Origin: Anaerobacillus alkalilacustris
GTDB lineage: Bacteria > Bacillota > Bacilli > Bacillales > Anaerobacillaceae
Assembly (NCBI RefSeq): GCF_001866005.1
Contig: NZ_MLQR01000043.1
Span: 83,636-147,635, forward strand
Direction: 5' to 3'
DNA: 64,000 bases
Within the stretch, counting starts at the first letter, position 1; the number at the start of each line of letters is the position of its first letter. The translations under genes and the position numbers were made by a program. The notes below the pieces were generated by a model. That model saw only the letters and a list, made by a program, of their open reading frames with translations, made no database searches and had not been told where the DNA came from. This document shows positions 45,321-53,689 of this stretch, piece after piece.

Positions 45321-46211
45321 ATGAAAAAAGTCAAAAAAGCAATCATTCCTGCTGCTGGTTTAGGAACGAGATTTTTACCAGCGACAAAGGCGATGCCAAA
45401 AGAAATGTTACCGATCGTAGATAAACCAACAATTCAATATATTATCGAAGAAGCAGTTGAGTCAGGGATTGAGGATATTATTATTGTTACTGGTAAAGGT
45501 AAACGTGCGATAGAAGACCACTTTGACCATGCGTTTGAATTAGAACAAAACTTATTTCAAAAAGGGAAGACGGACTTATTAGAAAAAGTACAATACTCTT
45601 CTAATATGGTTGATATTCATTATATTCGTCAAAAAGAACCAAAAGGGTTAGGGCATGCGGTTTGGTGTGCACGTAAATTTATTGGTGACGAACCATTTGC
45701 CGTGCTTTTAGGTGATGATATCGTTCAAGCAGAGAAACCTTGCTTAAAACAATTAATCGAACAATACGAAGAAACACTATCATCCGTCATCGGAGTTCAA
45801 ACGGTACCAGACACTGAAACACACCGTTATGGGATTGTCGATCCATTATCAAATATGGGCAGAAGACATAGTGTTAATCAGTTTGTCGAAAAGCCAAAAC
45901 AAGGAACTGCTCCATCGAATTTAGCGATTATGGGACGTTACATTTTAACTCCTGAAATCTTTATGTTCCTAGAGCAGCAAGAAACAGGAGCAGGTGGAGA
46001 AATCCAATTAACCGATGCGATTCAAAAGCTCAATGAAATCCAACGCGTGTTTGCGTATGATTTTGAGGGGACACGTTATGACGTTGGTGAGAAGATGGGC
46101 TTTGTGAAGACGACGATTGAATTTGCGATGCAGAATGAGGAATTAAGAGAAGAATTGGTTGAGTTTTTGGAGAAGATGGTGCAGGAGAGTAAGGTTAGTG
46201 TGAAGGGCTAG
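45321..46211 (+). CDS. galU: UTP-glucose-1-phosphate uridylyltransferase (second copy)
   Basis: 296 residues with the same signatures as the first copy ([53 protein letters not shown]). The two differ mainly in the C-terminal half and the tail. Having two UDP-glucose pyrophosphorylase genes 12 kb apart suggests each polysaccharide block brought its own. AAAAAGGGGG precedes the ATG. It is flanked on both sides by copies of the structured repeat. Confidence 0.92.
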   Translation: MKKVKKAIIPAAGLGTRFLPATKAMPKEMLPIVDKPTIQYIIEEAVESGIEDIIIVTGKGKRAIEDHFDHAFELEQNLFQKGKTDLLEKVQYSSNMVDIHYIRQKEPKGLGHAVWCARKFIGDEPFAVLLGDDIVQAEKPCLKQLIEQYEETLSSVIGVQTVPDTETHRYGIVDPLSNMGRRHSVNQFVEKPKQGTAPSNLAIMGRYILTPEIFMFLEQQETGAGGEIQLTDAIQKLNEIQRVFAYDFEGTRYDVGEKMGFVKTTIEFAMQNEELREELVEFLEKMVQESKVSVKG

Positions 46212-46449
46212 GAGAGTTGGAATACAAACTGGTCAACGCTGTTGACGGTTTGTGTTGGAAAGTTGGAAAGGAAGTGCGTTTAGAGATCTAGCCAACAAGT
46301 AGGCTAGGAAAGGACGAATATCAGTTCGAACGTTCTTTTTTGAACGTGTCTTTATTTTAACTTAGTCGAAATGAACAACGTTGAAGATGGAAAGACAGAT
46401 TTAGATATTTCCAACTCTTCCAACTCTTCCAACTCTTCCAACAAACCAA
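46208..46449 (+). repeat. Structured GTTGGAA-type intergenic repeat, copy 3
   Basis: Begins at the galU stop. H1 at 46224-46253 is ACAAAC-TGGTCAAC/GTTGAC-GGTTTGT: the inner pairs differ from copies 1 and 2 on both arms. H2 at 46288-46307 is CTAGCC/GGCTAG. An additional GAACGTTC-rich hairpin lies near 46335-46360. It ends in a 9-bp tandem run of TTCCAACTC units (46409-46442). Confidence 0.85.
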
Positions 46450-46542
46450 CTCTATGTCTTCAATCTTATATAAAATTAGAAAGTTGTATGTTGGGACATC
46501 TAGATATTATCATCAATTACGACTATAAAGGAGTAATCGATA

Positions 46543-46914
46543 GTGTTTAAGTATATGGGTTCCAATAAAGGTATCACTTTAATTGAAGTACTTGCTGTTA
46601 TAGTCATTTTAGGAATACTTGCAGCAGTTGCTGTTCCATCTGTTATGGGTTTAATCGAAAATTCAAAGGAAGAAGTATGTAATGTGAACATGGTGCGACT
46701 AGAAAGAATGTATGAAACTGAATTGGCTTTAAAAGGTATTGAACATTCAGAAGCTAAATTTAGTCAATATTTACAAGAATACGGCGAAGATATTTGTCCT
46801 GATGATGGTGAAATTAGTTATGTCGATGGAGTTGTACAATGTAGTGTTCATTCGAGAACTGAGGAAGAGACTGAAGATGAAGATGAAGATGATGGTGGTG
46901 TACCGTTCTTTTGA
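46543..46914 (+). CDS. Type IV pilin-like (prepilin) protein
   Basis: 123 residues from a GTG (AAAGGAG upstream). A short leader ends in a prepilin peptidase site, NKG|ITLIEVLAVIVILGILAA: Gly before the cut and Glu at mature position 5, followed by the ~20-residue hydrophobic helix of type IV pilins and ComGC-type pseudopilins. The soluble part has three cysteines (CNV, DICPDDG, VQCSV), possibly one disulphide, and ends in a very acidic tail of Glu/Asp. No assembly ATPase, platform protein or prepilin peptidase is nearby. A pilin inside an EPS operon is unusual. Confidence 0.82.
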   Translation: MFKYMGSNKGITLIEVLAVIVILGILAAVAVPSVMGLIENSKEEVCNVNMVRLERMYETELALKGIEHSEAKFSQYLQEYGEDICPDDGEISYVDGVVQCSVHSRTEEETEDEDEDDGGVPFF

Positions 46915-46963
46915 TAGTCGGATTCTTAGAGCCATACTGATTTGGAAAGTAAATAAAATGACA

Positions 46964-47532
46964 GATTGAATGGTGAATAGGAACTGACTATCGTAATCAG
47001 ATAACCACAACATACAATGTTATTTTAGCGGAAAATCCACAAAATATACAATATATGGATTTTATCTATTTGACATAGTACCATTTTGTTAGTATAAAAA
47101 GATAAAACGACCATTTTTACCCTAATTTATGGAAGTCGAAAATTTGAAAACGTTGATTTGACGGGCTTTTTAAATTCCTGAAAATGGAAAAAGATTGAAT
47201 AAAAAGACGGAACTGACTATCGTAATCAGATAACATGCTGGAAGCCTTGGGGCATAAGGGTTTCGAGTGTTTTTGGTAGTTTTTAAGGTTTGATTGAATG
47301 GTAGTTTAATAGGAAGAAACACGGTTAAGATTAGTGTAGAAATGAAAAAACTTCGTGATTGAATGTTGTTGATTGAATAGATATTACGAGGTGACTATCG
47401 GAATTTGATAACAAAACACAATATGCAGTATTAAAAATCAGTTTATAACGACAAATCATACTATATGTTGATATTTTCATCTATACCGTATATTGAATAT
47501 TCGGTACGAGGTGGCTATCAGTAGTAGATAAC
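46964..47532 (+). repeat. Four-copy dyad motif, ACTATC-N7-GATAAC type, in a 712-bp non-coding gap
   Basis: Four 25-bp copies at 46981-47005, 47210-47234, 47388-47412 and 47508-47532. The arms TATC and GATA are invariant, with seven variable bases between (GTAATCA, GTAATCA, GGAATTT, AGTAGTA). Each copy is preceded by GATTGAAT or TATTGAAT 9-10 bases upstream. The sequences after copies 1 and 3 are also similar for ~70 bp, including an AAAATC...GATTTT-like stem. No gene fits 46915-47627. The identity is unknown: operators or small RNA hairpins. Confidence 0.75.
47069..47097 (+). promoter_or_regulatory. Strong sigma-A promoter inside the EPS locus
   Basis: TTGACA (47069-47074), 17-base spacer, TATAAA (47092-47097). 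Just upstream is an AAAATCCA/TGGATTTT inverted repeat (47032-47062). It lies between dyad copies 1 and 2 and would give the aminotransferase operon a ~520-base leader containing copies 2-4. Confidence 0.7.
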
Positions 47533-47627
47533 AATTTTAGTGGTTTAGTAGTTGGTTGGAATGAGTTCTAATTAAGTACTAAGCGACTAAAGAAAACCTA
47601 AACTAGTATAAAGTGAGGAAAACTAAA

Positions 47628-48848
47628 ATGAATGATACTAAAATCAGAAATATACCTTTCTCTCCGCCGGATATTACAGATGCGGAAATTGAAGAAGTTA
47701 TAAAAGCTTTAAAGTCTGGATGGATCACAACTGGACCTAGAACAAAAGAATTTGAAAAGAGAATAGCTGAATATGTCGGAACAAATAAAGCTGTTTGTTT
47801 AAATTCAGCTACTGCTGCAATGGAGTTAACTCTTCGCATTTTAGGGATTGGACCTGGGGATGAAGTTATTACTTCAGCTTATACCTATACAGCTTCAGCT
47901 TCTATTATAGAACATGTCGGAGCAAAAATTGTACTAGTTGATACAGCACCAAATTCTTTTGAAATGGACTATACAAAACTTGCAGATGCGATTACGGAAA
48001 AGACTAAAGCTATAATTCCTGTAGATATTGCAGGGAAAATGTGCGATTACGATGCAATATTTAAAATAGTTGAAAGTAAAAAAGAGTTATTTAAAGCAAA
48101 CAATGACCTTCAAAAATTATTTAATAGAGTTATAGTAATGACTGACGCAGCTCATGCATTTGGAGCTGAAAGAAAAGGTATGAAATGTGGGCAAGTAGCA
48201 GACTTTACTTGCTTTTCTTTTCATGCAGTGAAAAATCTGACAACGGCTGAAGGAGGAGCGGTTGTATGGAATAATACGGAAGGTTTAGATGAGGAATGGC
48301 TTTATAAGCAGTATATGCTCTATAGCTTACATGGGCAGTCAAAAGATGCACTAGCTAAAACACAAATAGGTGCATGGGAATATGACATTATCTATCCTGC
48401 CTATAAGTGTAATATGACGGATATTATGGCTAGTATTGGTTTAATACAAATAGATAGATATGAAGGTTTGTTGGAAAGACGTAGAGAGATTATTGAAATG
48501 TATGATAGGGAGCTTATAACATTAGGTTTTCACAGCTTGCAGCATTATGGTTCAGATTTTTCTTCTTCAGGACATCTTTATTTAGTGAGAATACCAGAAA
48601 TCAGTGAAGAAAAGAGAAATGAAATTATTATTAAGATGGCTGAAGCGGGCGTAGCATGTAATGTTCACTATAAGCCACTACCTATGTTTACAGCATATAA
48701 AAATTTAGGGTTTGATATTAAGGATTATCCTAATGCTTATAAACAATATGCAAATGAGGTTACACTTCCACTTCACACTTTATTAAGTGATGAAGAAGTA
48801 CAGTATATAATGGATTGTCTAAAGACGGTTATCAGTCAGAAGGAATAG
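47628..48848 (+). CDS. DegT/DnrJ/EryC1/StrS-family sugar aminotransferase
   Basis: 406 residues from the ATG at 47628 (GAGG 9 bases upstream; frame open to 47613). PLP-dependent fold type I. The start PFSPPDITDAEIEEVIKALK and GPRTKEFEKRIAEYVG, the cofactor contacts NSATAAMELTLR and DAAHAFGA, and the Schiff-base lysine K202 in FSFHAVKNLTTAEGG are canonical. It transfers an amino group to a 4-keto sugar nucleotide, probably the product of the 43292 dehydratase (EpsN/PglE-like role; inference). First gene downstream of the internal promoter. Confidence 0.92.
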   Translation: MNDTKIRNIPFSPPDITDAEIEEVIKALKSGWITTGPRTKEFEKRIAEYVGTNKAVCLNSATAAMELTLRILGIGPGDEVITSAYTYTASASIIEHVGAKIVLVDTAPNSFEMDYTKLADAITEKTKAIIPVDIAGKMCDYDAIFKIVESKKELFKANNDLQKLFNRVIVMTDAAHAFGAERKGMKCGQVADFTCFSFHAVKNLTTAEGGAVVWNNTEGLDEEWLYKQYMLYSLHGQSKDALAKTQIGAWEYDIIYPAYKCNMTDIMASIGLIQIDRYEGLLERRREIIEMYDRELITLGFHSLQHYGSDFSSSGHLYLVRIPEISEEKRNEIIIKMAEAGVACNVHYKPLPMFTAYKNLGFDIKDYPNAYKQYANEVTLPLHTLLSDEEVQYIMDCLKTVISQKE

Positions 48849-48860
48849 GGGGGATTTAAA

Positions 48861-49469
48861 ATGTATAAGAAATATTTTAAAAGGTTATTTGATATTATTT
48901 TTTCTCTAATCCTATTACCATTTTTGCTTCCGGTTATAGCAATTTGTGCATTTTTTATAAAGATAGAAGATAAAGGACCAATTTTCTATCTTGGGGAAAG
49001 GCTTGGAAAAGATAAGAAACAATTTAAAATGTATAAATTAAGATCAATGAAAGTAAATTCACCAGATTTAAGAAATGAGGATGGATCTACTTTTAATTCA
49101 GAAAATGACCCTAGATTAACAAATATCGGTAGGTTTATAAGGAAAACTAGCTTAGATGAGTTACCGCAGATAATAAATGTCTTTATCGGAGATATGAGTT
49201 TTATAGGACCTAGACCTGATTTGCCTGAAGCATTGAATTTTTATAGTGAAGAGGAAATTCATAAGTTAGACGTTAGGCCGGGTATAACAGGTTATAATCA
49301 AGCATATTTTAGGAACTCGATAGCACAAAGTGAAAAATTTAGAAACGATATCTTTTATGTGAAAAATATATCGCTTATCTTAGATATTAAAATAATTGTA
49401 GCTACCATAATAAGTGTTATCAGAAGAAAAAACATAAATACAAAGAATGAGGGAATTTACAAAAACTAA
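48861..49469 (+). CDS. PglC/EpsL-like phosphoglycosyl transferase
   Basis: 202 residues: one N-terminal re-entrant hydrophobic helix (about 12-33, FDIIFSLILLPFLLPVIAIC) and the compact sugar transferase core: LGERLGKDKKQFKMYKLRSM, LDELPQIINVFIGDMSFIGP and RPD, then VRPGITGYNQA. This single-helix form transfers a UDP-sugar phosphate (typically diNAcBac or GalNAc) to undecaprenyl phosphate. It follows the aminotransferase and precedes the GNAT, as in bacillosamine cassettes, so it is the likely primer of the EPS repeat. Confidence 0.92.
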   Translation: MYKKYFKRLFDIIFSLILLPFLLPVIAICAFFIKIEDKGPIFYLGERLGKDKKQFKMYKLRSMKVNSPDLRNEDGSTFNSENDPRLTNIGRFIRKTSLDELPQIINVFIGDMSFIGPRPDLPEALNFYSEEEIHKLDVRPGITGYNQAYFRNSIAQSEKFRNDIFYVKNISLILDIKIIVATIISVIRRKNINTKNEGIYKN

Positions 49470-49516
49470 AAGGCTTGTCTCTACTTTTAAGTTGAACTCA
49501 TGGAAGGATGATAGTA

Positions 49517-50047
49517 TTGATTATTGGTGAGCGAGTGACTTTAAGGGCCTTGAACAAAGGGGATGCTCAGCAGATTTTGGAGTGGGTAAATAATCCTAAA
49601 TTAAAATATTTAACAGGGACAGTATATCCTGTATCGGAAGTTGAGCATGAAAAATGGTTTGAAAATAAATTAAATGACAAGTTCAATAAAATTTTTGGTA
49701 TTGAAGAGTGTACTAATAAAAGTTTAATTGGTGTGATAGGACTAAATAATACCGATTTAATCAACAGAAATACAGAATTATATATTTATATAGGTGATGA
49801 AAGTCATTGGGGTAAAGGTTTAGGGACCGATGCTGTAAAAACTTTAATTCGATTTATATTTGAGGAACTAAATTTGCACAGGGTATCATTAGTGGTATTT
49901 TCCTATAACCAAAGGGCTATTAATGCCTATGAAAAGGTTGGATTTGTTTCTGAAGGGATTATGCGAGAAAGTCTTTTTAAAGATGGGAAATATCATGATA
50001 AAATCCTAATGGCTTTAATAAATGATAGGAAAAATTCCTTTTTATAG
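49517..50047 (+). CDS. GNAT-family N-acetyltransferase (RimJ/RimL-like)
   Basis: 176 residues from a TTG at 49517, preferred because GGAAGG at 49502-49507 leaves 9 bases; the ATG at 49508 is in frame but has no spacing. Acetyl-CoA site SHWGKGLGTDAVKTLIRF and the C-terminal NQRAINAYEKVGFVSEGIMR. In this neighbourhood it probably acetylates the 4-amino sugar nucleotide made by the aminotransferase, like PseH/WecD-type enzymes (inference), rather than a ribosomal protein. The next gene starts within or just after its end. Confidence 0.85.
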   Translation: MIIGERVTLRALNKGDAQQILEWVNNPKLKYLTGTVYPVSEVEHEKWFENKLNDKFNKIFGIEECTNKSLIGVIGLNNTDLINRNTELYIYIGDESHWGKGLGTDAVKTLIRFIFEELNLHRVSLVVFSYNQRAINAYEKVGFVSEGIMRESLFKDGKYHDKILMALINDRKNSFL

Positions 50048-50060
50048 GAGAATGATTTAT

Positions 50061-51251
50061 ATGGAAGAGCAAAAAAAAATAATGATAATTGGGGCCGGAA
50101 TACTGCAAGTGCCAGCTATTATTAAAGCAAAGGAAATGGGCTTGAAAGTAATTGCAGTTGACATGGATCCTAAAGCTCCGGGATTTAAATTATCCGATGA
50201 ATCTATACAATTAAGTACTATAGATATAGAGGGTTTATTAAAAAAAGCATTGGAATTGAAACCAGATGCAGTCATGACATTAGCTAGTGATATGCCTATG
50301 AGAACAGTTGCTGCTATAGGTGAAAAATGTGGTTTAAAGACAATTTCGTCCCAAACTGCATTGAATGCTACTGATAAAGGTGAAATGCGAAAAAAACTAA
50401 AGGAAATGAATATTCCAATACCCAAATTTCACATTACTTCAAGCATAGAACAGTATTCAAAACTTATAAGAAAGTTTAATGGTAAGTTTATTGTTAAGCC
50501 AGCAGATAATTCAGGAAGTAGAGGTATATTCTTAGTGGATGATGTCAGTCACTCCACTGAAGCTTTCTATCATGCCAAAGAACATTCAAGGTCTGGAGAT
50601 ATCTTAATAGAGGAGTATATGACTGGACCGGAAGTTAGTGTTGAGTCCCTAACTATTGATGGTGTAACCCATGTTATAGCAATTACAGATAAACTAACCA
50701 CGGGAGCTCCGCATTTTATAGAGATGGGGCATTCAGTTCCTTCACAACTTCCTTCTTATATACAAAAAGAAATAATTGAATTAGCTATTAATGCAGTTAA
50801 AGCTATAGGAATTGTTGTTGGGCCTTCCCATACAGAAATAATAGTAACTTCAGATGGACCCAAAATTGTAGAATTAGGTGCACGTTTGGGTGGTGATAAT
50901 ATTACTACTCACTTAGTACCTTTAGCAACAGGTATTGATATGGTGGAAGGTTCTATACGCTTAGCTCTTGGTGAAACAATTGAAATTTATCGAAAACAAA
51001 AAAATGGATCAGCAATAAGGTATTTAAATTCTCCGAAGGGAATCTTAGATTCGGTTTCTTTTTTAGAAAAAGCAAAAAGTATTAGTGGTGTTGAAGACAT
51101 AGTTATAACTAAAGAGATTCGTAGTAAAATAACTGATTTAAATAGTAGTAATGCAAGGGTAGGATATGTAATTGCTAAAGCAGACTCGCCTAATAGGGCA
51201 ATTAAAATTTGCGAAGAAGCGATAAATCACATTGATATTAATGTAATTTGA
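50061..51251 (+). CDS. ATP-grasp enzyme, carboxylate-amine ligase type
   Basis: 396 residues from the ATG at 50061 (AGGAG at 50046-50050; ATG at 50052 also in frame). N-terminal Rossmann/pre-ATP-grasp domain (IMIIGAGILQVPAIIKAKEM), then ATP-grasp with KPADNSGSRGIFLVDD, IEEYMTGPEVSVESLTIDG and EIIVTSDGPKIVELGARLGG carrying Mg-ATP ligands. The family joins a carboxylate to an amine through acyl phosphate. In an EPS operon it may add an amino acid or similar group to an amino sugar or uronic acid; this is inference. Complete length. Confidence 0.82.
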   Translation: MEEQKKIMIIGAGILQVPAIIKAKEMGLKVIAVDMDPKAPGFKLSDESIQLSTIDIEGLLKKALELKPDAVMTLASDMPMRTVAAIGEKCGLKTISSQTALNATDKGEMRKKLKEMNIPIPKFHITSSIEQYSKLIRKFNGKFIVKPADNSGSRGIFLVDDVSHSTEAFYHAKEHSRSGDILIEEYMTGPEVSVESLTIDGVTHVIAITDKLTTGAPHFIEMGHSVPSQLPSYIQKEIIELAINAVKAIGIVVGPSHTEIIVTSDGPKIVELGARLGGDNITTHLVPLATGIDMVEGSIRLALGETIEIYRKQKNGSAIRYLNSPKGILDSVSFLEKAKSISGVEDIVITKEIRSKITDLNSSNARVGYVIAKADSPNRAIKICEEAINHIDINVI

Positions 51252-51308
51252 ATATAAGCGAAAATAAATTACCTGCTTTACACCTAATGTAATAAAGGGG
51301 ATAAAATT

Positions 51309-52439
51309 ATGGCAAGAGTATTAGTTACTGCACATCTAGGAAGGCATTTTAGAATTTTTGGACAGTATGATTATAAAGTATTGTTAAGCTTAGGACATGA
51401 AGTGCATATTGCTGCAAATTTTAATGATAGTGTTGATCAATTTGAAGATTCAAATGTAATAAAACATCAGGTTGATTTCAGTAGAAATCCATTTAGTTTT
51501 GTTAACTTAAACGCTATAAAACAATTAAAAAAAATATTAGATGATCACAATTTTGATTTGGTCCATACCCAATCCCCTTCTGGAGGTGCAATTACACGTG
51601 TTGCAGCAAGGGGAGCTAGAAAAAATGGAACAAAAGTTTTATATACTGCTCATGGTTTTCACTTTTTCCAAGGGGCTCCAATGAAAAATAGATTGATATT
51701 TTATAATATCGAAAAGTTCTTGGGTTATATGACTGATACTATTATTACAATAAATGATGAAGATTATAAGGCGGCAAAGGGAAAACTTCCAGTTAAAGAT
51801 GTGAGACATATTCATGGTGTAGGAATAGATTTGGATAAATTTAAACCTCAAACTTCTGAGGAGAAAATTCTGTTAAGAAATCAATACGGATACAGCAGTG
51901 AAGACTTTTTGATTATCTGTGCAGGTGAACTAAGTTATAGGAAGAATCAAACTCTATTAATAAATTCTATATTTAAATTAAAAGAAAAAATTCCATATAT
52001 AAAATTATTATTGGTGGGTTCTGGAGATTTCCTAAATCAATATCAACAACAGGTTGAAAATTTAGGAATAAAGGATAATGTTGATTTTCTTGGTTATCGC
52101 AAGGATGTGGTAAATTTAATGAGAATGTCTGATATTGCTGTTTCAGCTTCAAGACAAGAAGGCTTACCTGTAAATGTAATGGAGGCAATGGCGACAGGTT
52201 TGCCACTAGTTGTAACCAATTGTAGAGGTAATAGAGATTTAGTCAAAACGGGAGAAAATGGTTTTGTTGTTGAAATTGATGATGTAGAAGGATTTTCAAA
52301 CTCAATCTATAATTTATATTCAAATAAAGAAACAAGAGAAAAGTTTAAAATGAAAAATTTAGAAAAAATAAATATATATGCACTAGATGCTATTACTGAA
52401 GAAATGAAAAAAATCTATAGTGATAATCTGAGTTTTTAA
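51309..52439 (+). CDS. Family 4 glycosyltransferase (EpsD-like)
   Basis: 376 residues, GT-B fold: start RVLVTAHLGRHFRIFGQYDY with HVHTQ-like FDLVHTQSPSGGAITRVAAR, donor domain VIICAGELSYRKNQ-type motif, and C-terminal E-x7-E: VSASRQEGLPVNVMEAMATG. Closely resembles the EpsD/CapM-type enzymes that add an early sugar on undecaprenyl-linked intermediates. AAAGGGG precedes the ATG. Confidence 0.9.
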   Translation: MARVLVTAHLGRHFRIFGQYDYKVLLSLGHEVHIAANFNDSVDQFEDSNVIKHQVDFSRNPFSFVNLNAIKQLKKILDDHNFDLVHTQSPSGGAITRVAARGARKNGTKVLYTAHGFHFFQGAPMKNRLIFYNIEKFLGYMTDTIITINDEDYKAAKGKLPVKDVRHIHGVGIDLDKFKPQTSEEKILLRNQYGYSSEDFLIICAGELSYRKNQTLLINSIFKLKEKIPYIKLLLVGSGDFLNQYQQQVENLGIKDNVDFLGYRKDVVNLMRMSDIAVSASRQEGLPVNVMEAMATGLPLVVTNCRGNRDLVKTGENGFVVEIDDVEGFSNSIYNLYSNKETREKFKMKNLEKINIYALDAITEEMKKIYSDNLSF

Positions 52440-52588
52440 TCGCGGAATTTGTTTTTGTGGATGGTATTACAATAGAAAAAACAATAACATATTAGGGGAA
52501 GTTGTAAAAGTATAGGATGGGGTTTTAAAATTGGTTAACTTGTTCCCGTATCGTAAAAACACTAATAGTCTTAAGAGGTACTATTTTT

Positions 52589-53665
52589 ATGCATAATAAC
52601 AAAAAAAGCAAACAAAAAGTCGTTTTTGTAATAGGTAGTATGAGAAGGGGAGGAGCGGAAAGAGTGATTTCTCTTTTGGCAAATAACTATGCCAAAAGAG
52701 GTTGGGGAGTAGATATTCTAACCCTTCTTGATGATAGTAATGATTATGAATTAAATAATAAAATTAACGTAAAACCAATATGTAATATGTCTAAGTCTAA
52801 ACTGCGACAATTGCCTAAATGGATTTTTGATATAAGAAAACATATTGATGAAAATGAACCAGATGTAATAGTTTCATTCATAGCTCGGATTAACATTATA
52901 ACACTATTAGCTTGTATTGGCCTTAAAAAAAATATAGTCGTTTCTGAAAGAAGTGATCCGGCAGCTGATGGAAGGTCTATATTTGTAAGGTTGGCAACGC
53001 ACCTGCTATATCCTCTAGCTAATTTTGTGGTCTTTCAAACAGAATGGGCTAAATCTAATTTCTCTAATAAAATACAAAAGAAAAGTATTATTATTAATAA
53101 CCCAGTCCACATTCGGGTAAAAGCCTCCGAGATTAGAAGAAAGAAGATTGTAGCCGTAGGGCGTTTAATGAAAGAGAAAAATCATACAATGTTAATTCGA
53201 GCATTTAAAGAAATAAACTCTAAATTTCCAGACTATAATTTGTATATCTATGGAGAAGGAAGTGAAAGAGAGAATCTGGAAAACTTAATTCATGAACTGA
53301 AGCTCTCACATTCGGTTTTTCTCCCAGGAAATGTTATAGATGTTCATGAAAAAATTGCAGATGCTGAGATATTTATCCTCCCATCAAATTATGAAGGGAT
53401 GTCGAATGCTTTACTAGAAGCGATGATGATGGGGATACCATGTATTTCAACTGATTGTGCTGGATCAAATGAGGTAATAAAAAGTGATTATAATGGGGTG
53501 CTTATTGAGAGGGGAAATGAACAAGAACTCGTTATGAAGATAAGTGAACTCATCATTAATAAAGAAAAACGGTTGCTATTGGGACGTAATGGACAGGTAT
53601 CGGTTCAAGAAATGAAGGAAAGTAAAGTTGTCTCAATATGGGAAAAATATTTAGAAATGAATTAA
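52589..53665 (+). CDS. Family 4 glycosyltransferase (EpsF/GalNAc-transferase-like)
   Basis: 358 residues, GT-B: VVFVIGSMRRGGAERVISLL start (the GGAER acceptor-site motif), donor site AVGRLMKEKNHTMLIRAF and the EX7E motif FILPSNYEGMSNALLEAMMM. Retaining GT4 enzyme, sugar unknown. AGAGG precedes the ATG. A possible 21-codon leader frame overlaps its first codons (52531-52596). Confidence 0.88.
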   Translation: MHNNKKSKQKVVFVIGSMRRGGAERVISLLANNYAKRGWGVDILTLLDDSNDYELNNKINVKPICNMSKSKLRQLPKWIFDIRKHIDENEPDVIVSFIARINIITLLACIGLKKNIVVSERSDPAADGRSIFVRLATHLLYPLANFVVFQTEWAKSNFSNKIQKKSIIINNPVHIRVKASEIRRKKIVAVGRLMKEKNHTMLIRAFKEINSKFPDYNLYIYGEGSERENLENLIHELKLSHSVFLPGNVIDVHEKIADAEIFILPSNYEGMSNALLEAMMMGIPCISTDCAGSNEVIKSDYNGVLIERGNEQELVMKISELIINKEKRLLLGRNGQVSVQEMKESKVVSIWEKYLEMN

Positions 53666-53689
53666 CAAAAATTAGTTAGGGGAATCAAG

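Noticed and set aside
46500..46691. Minus-strand frame opposite the pilin gene
   Set aside because: Shadow of the pilin coding frame; no ribosome binding site and no recognisable domain.
46964..47532. CRISPR array from the four repeated motifs
   Set aside because: Spacing is irregular (229, 178, 120 bases), repeats are imperfect and no cas genes are nearby.
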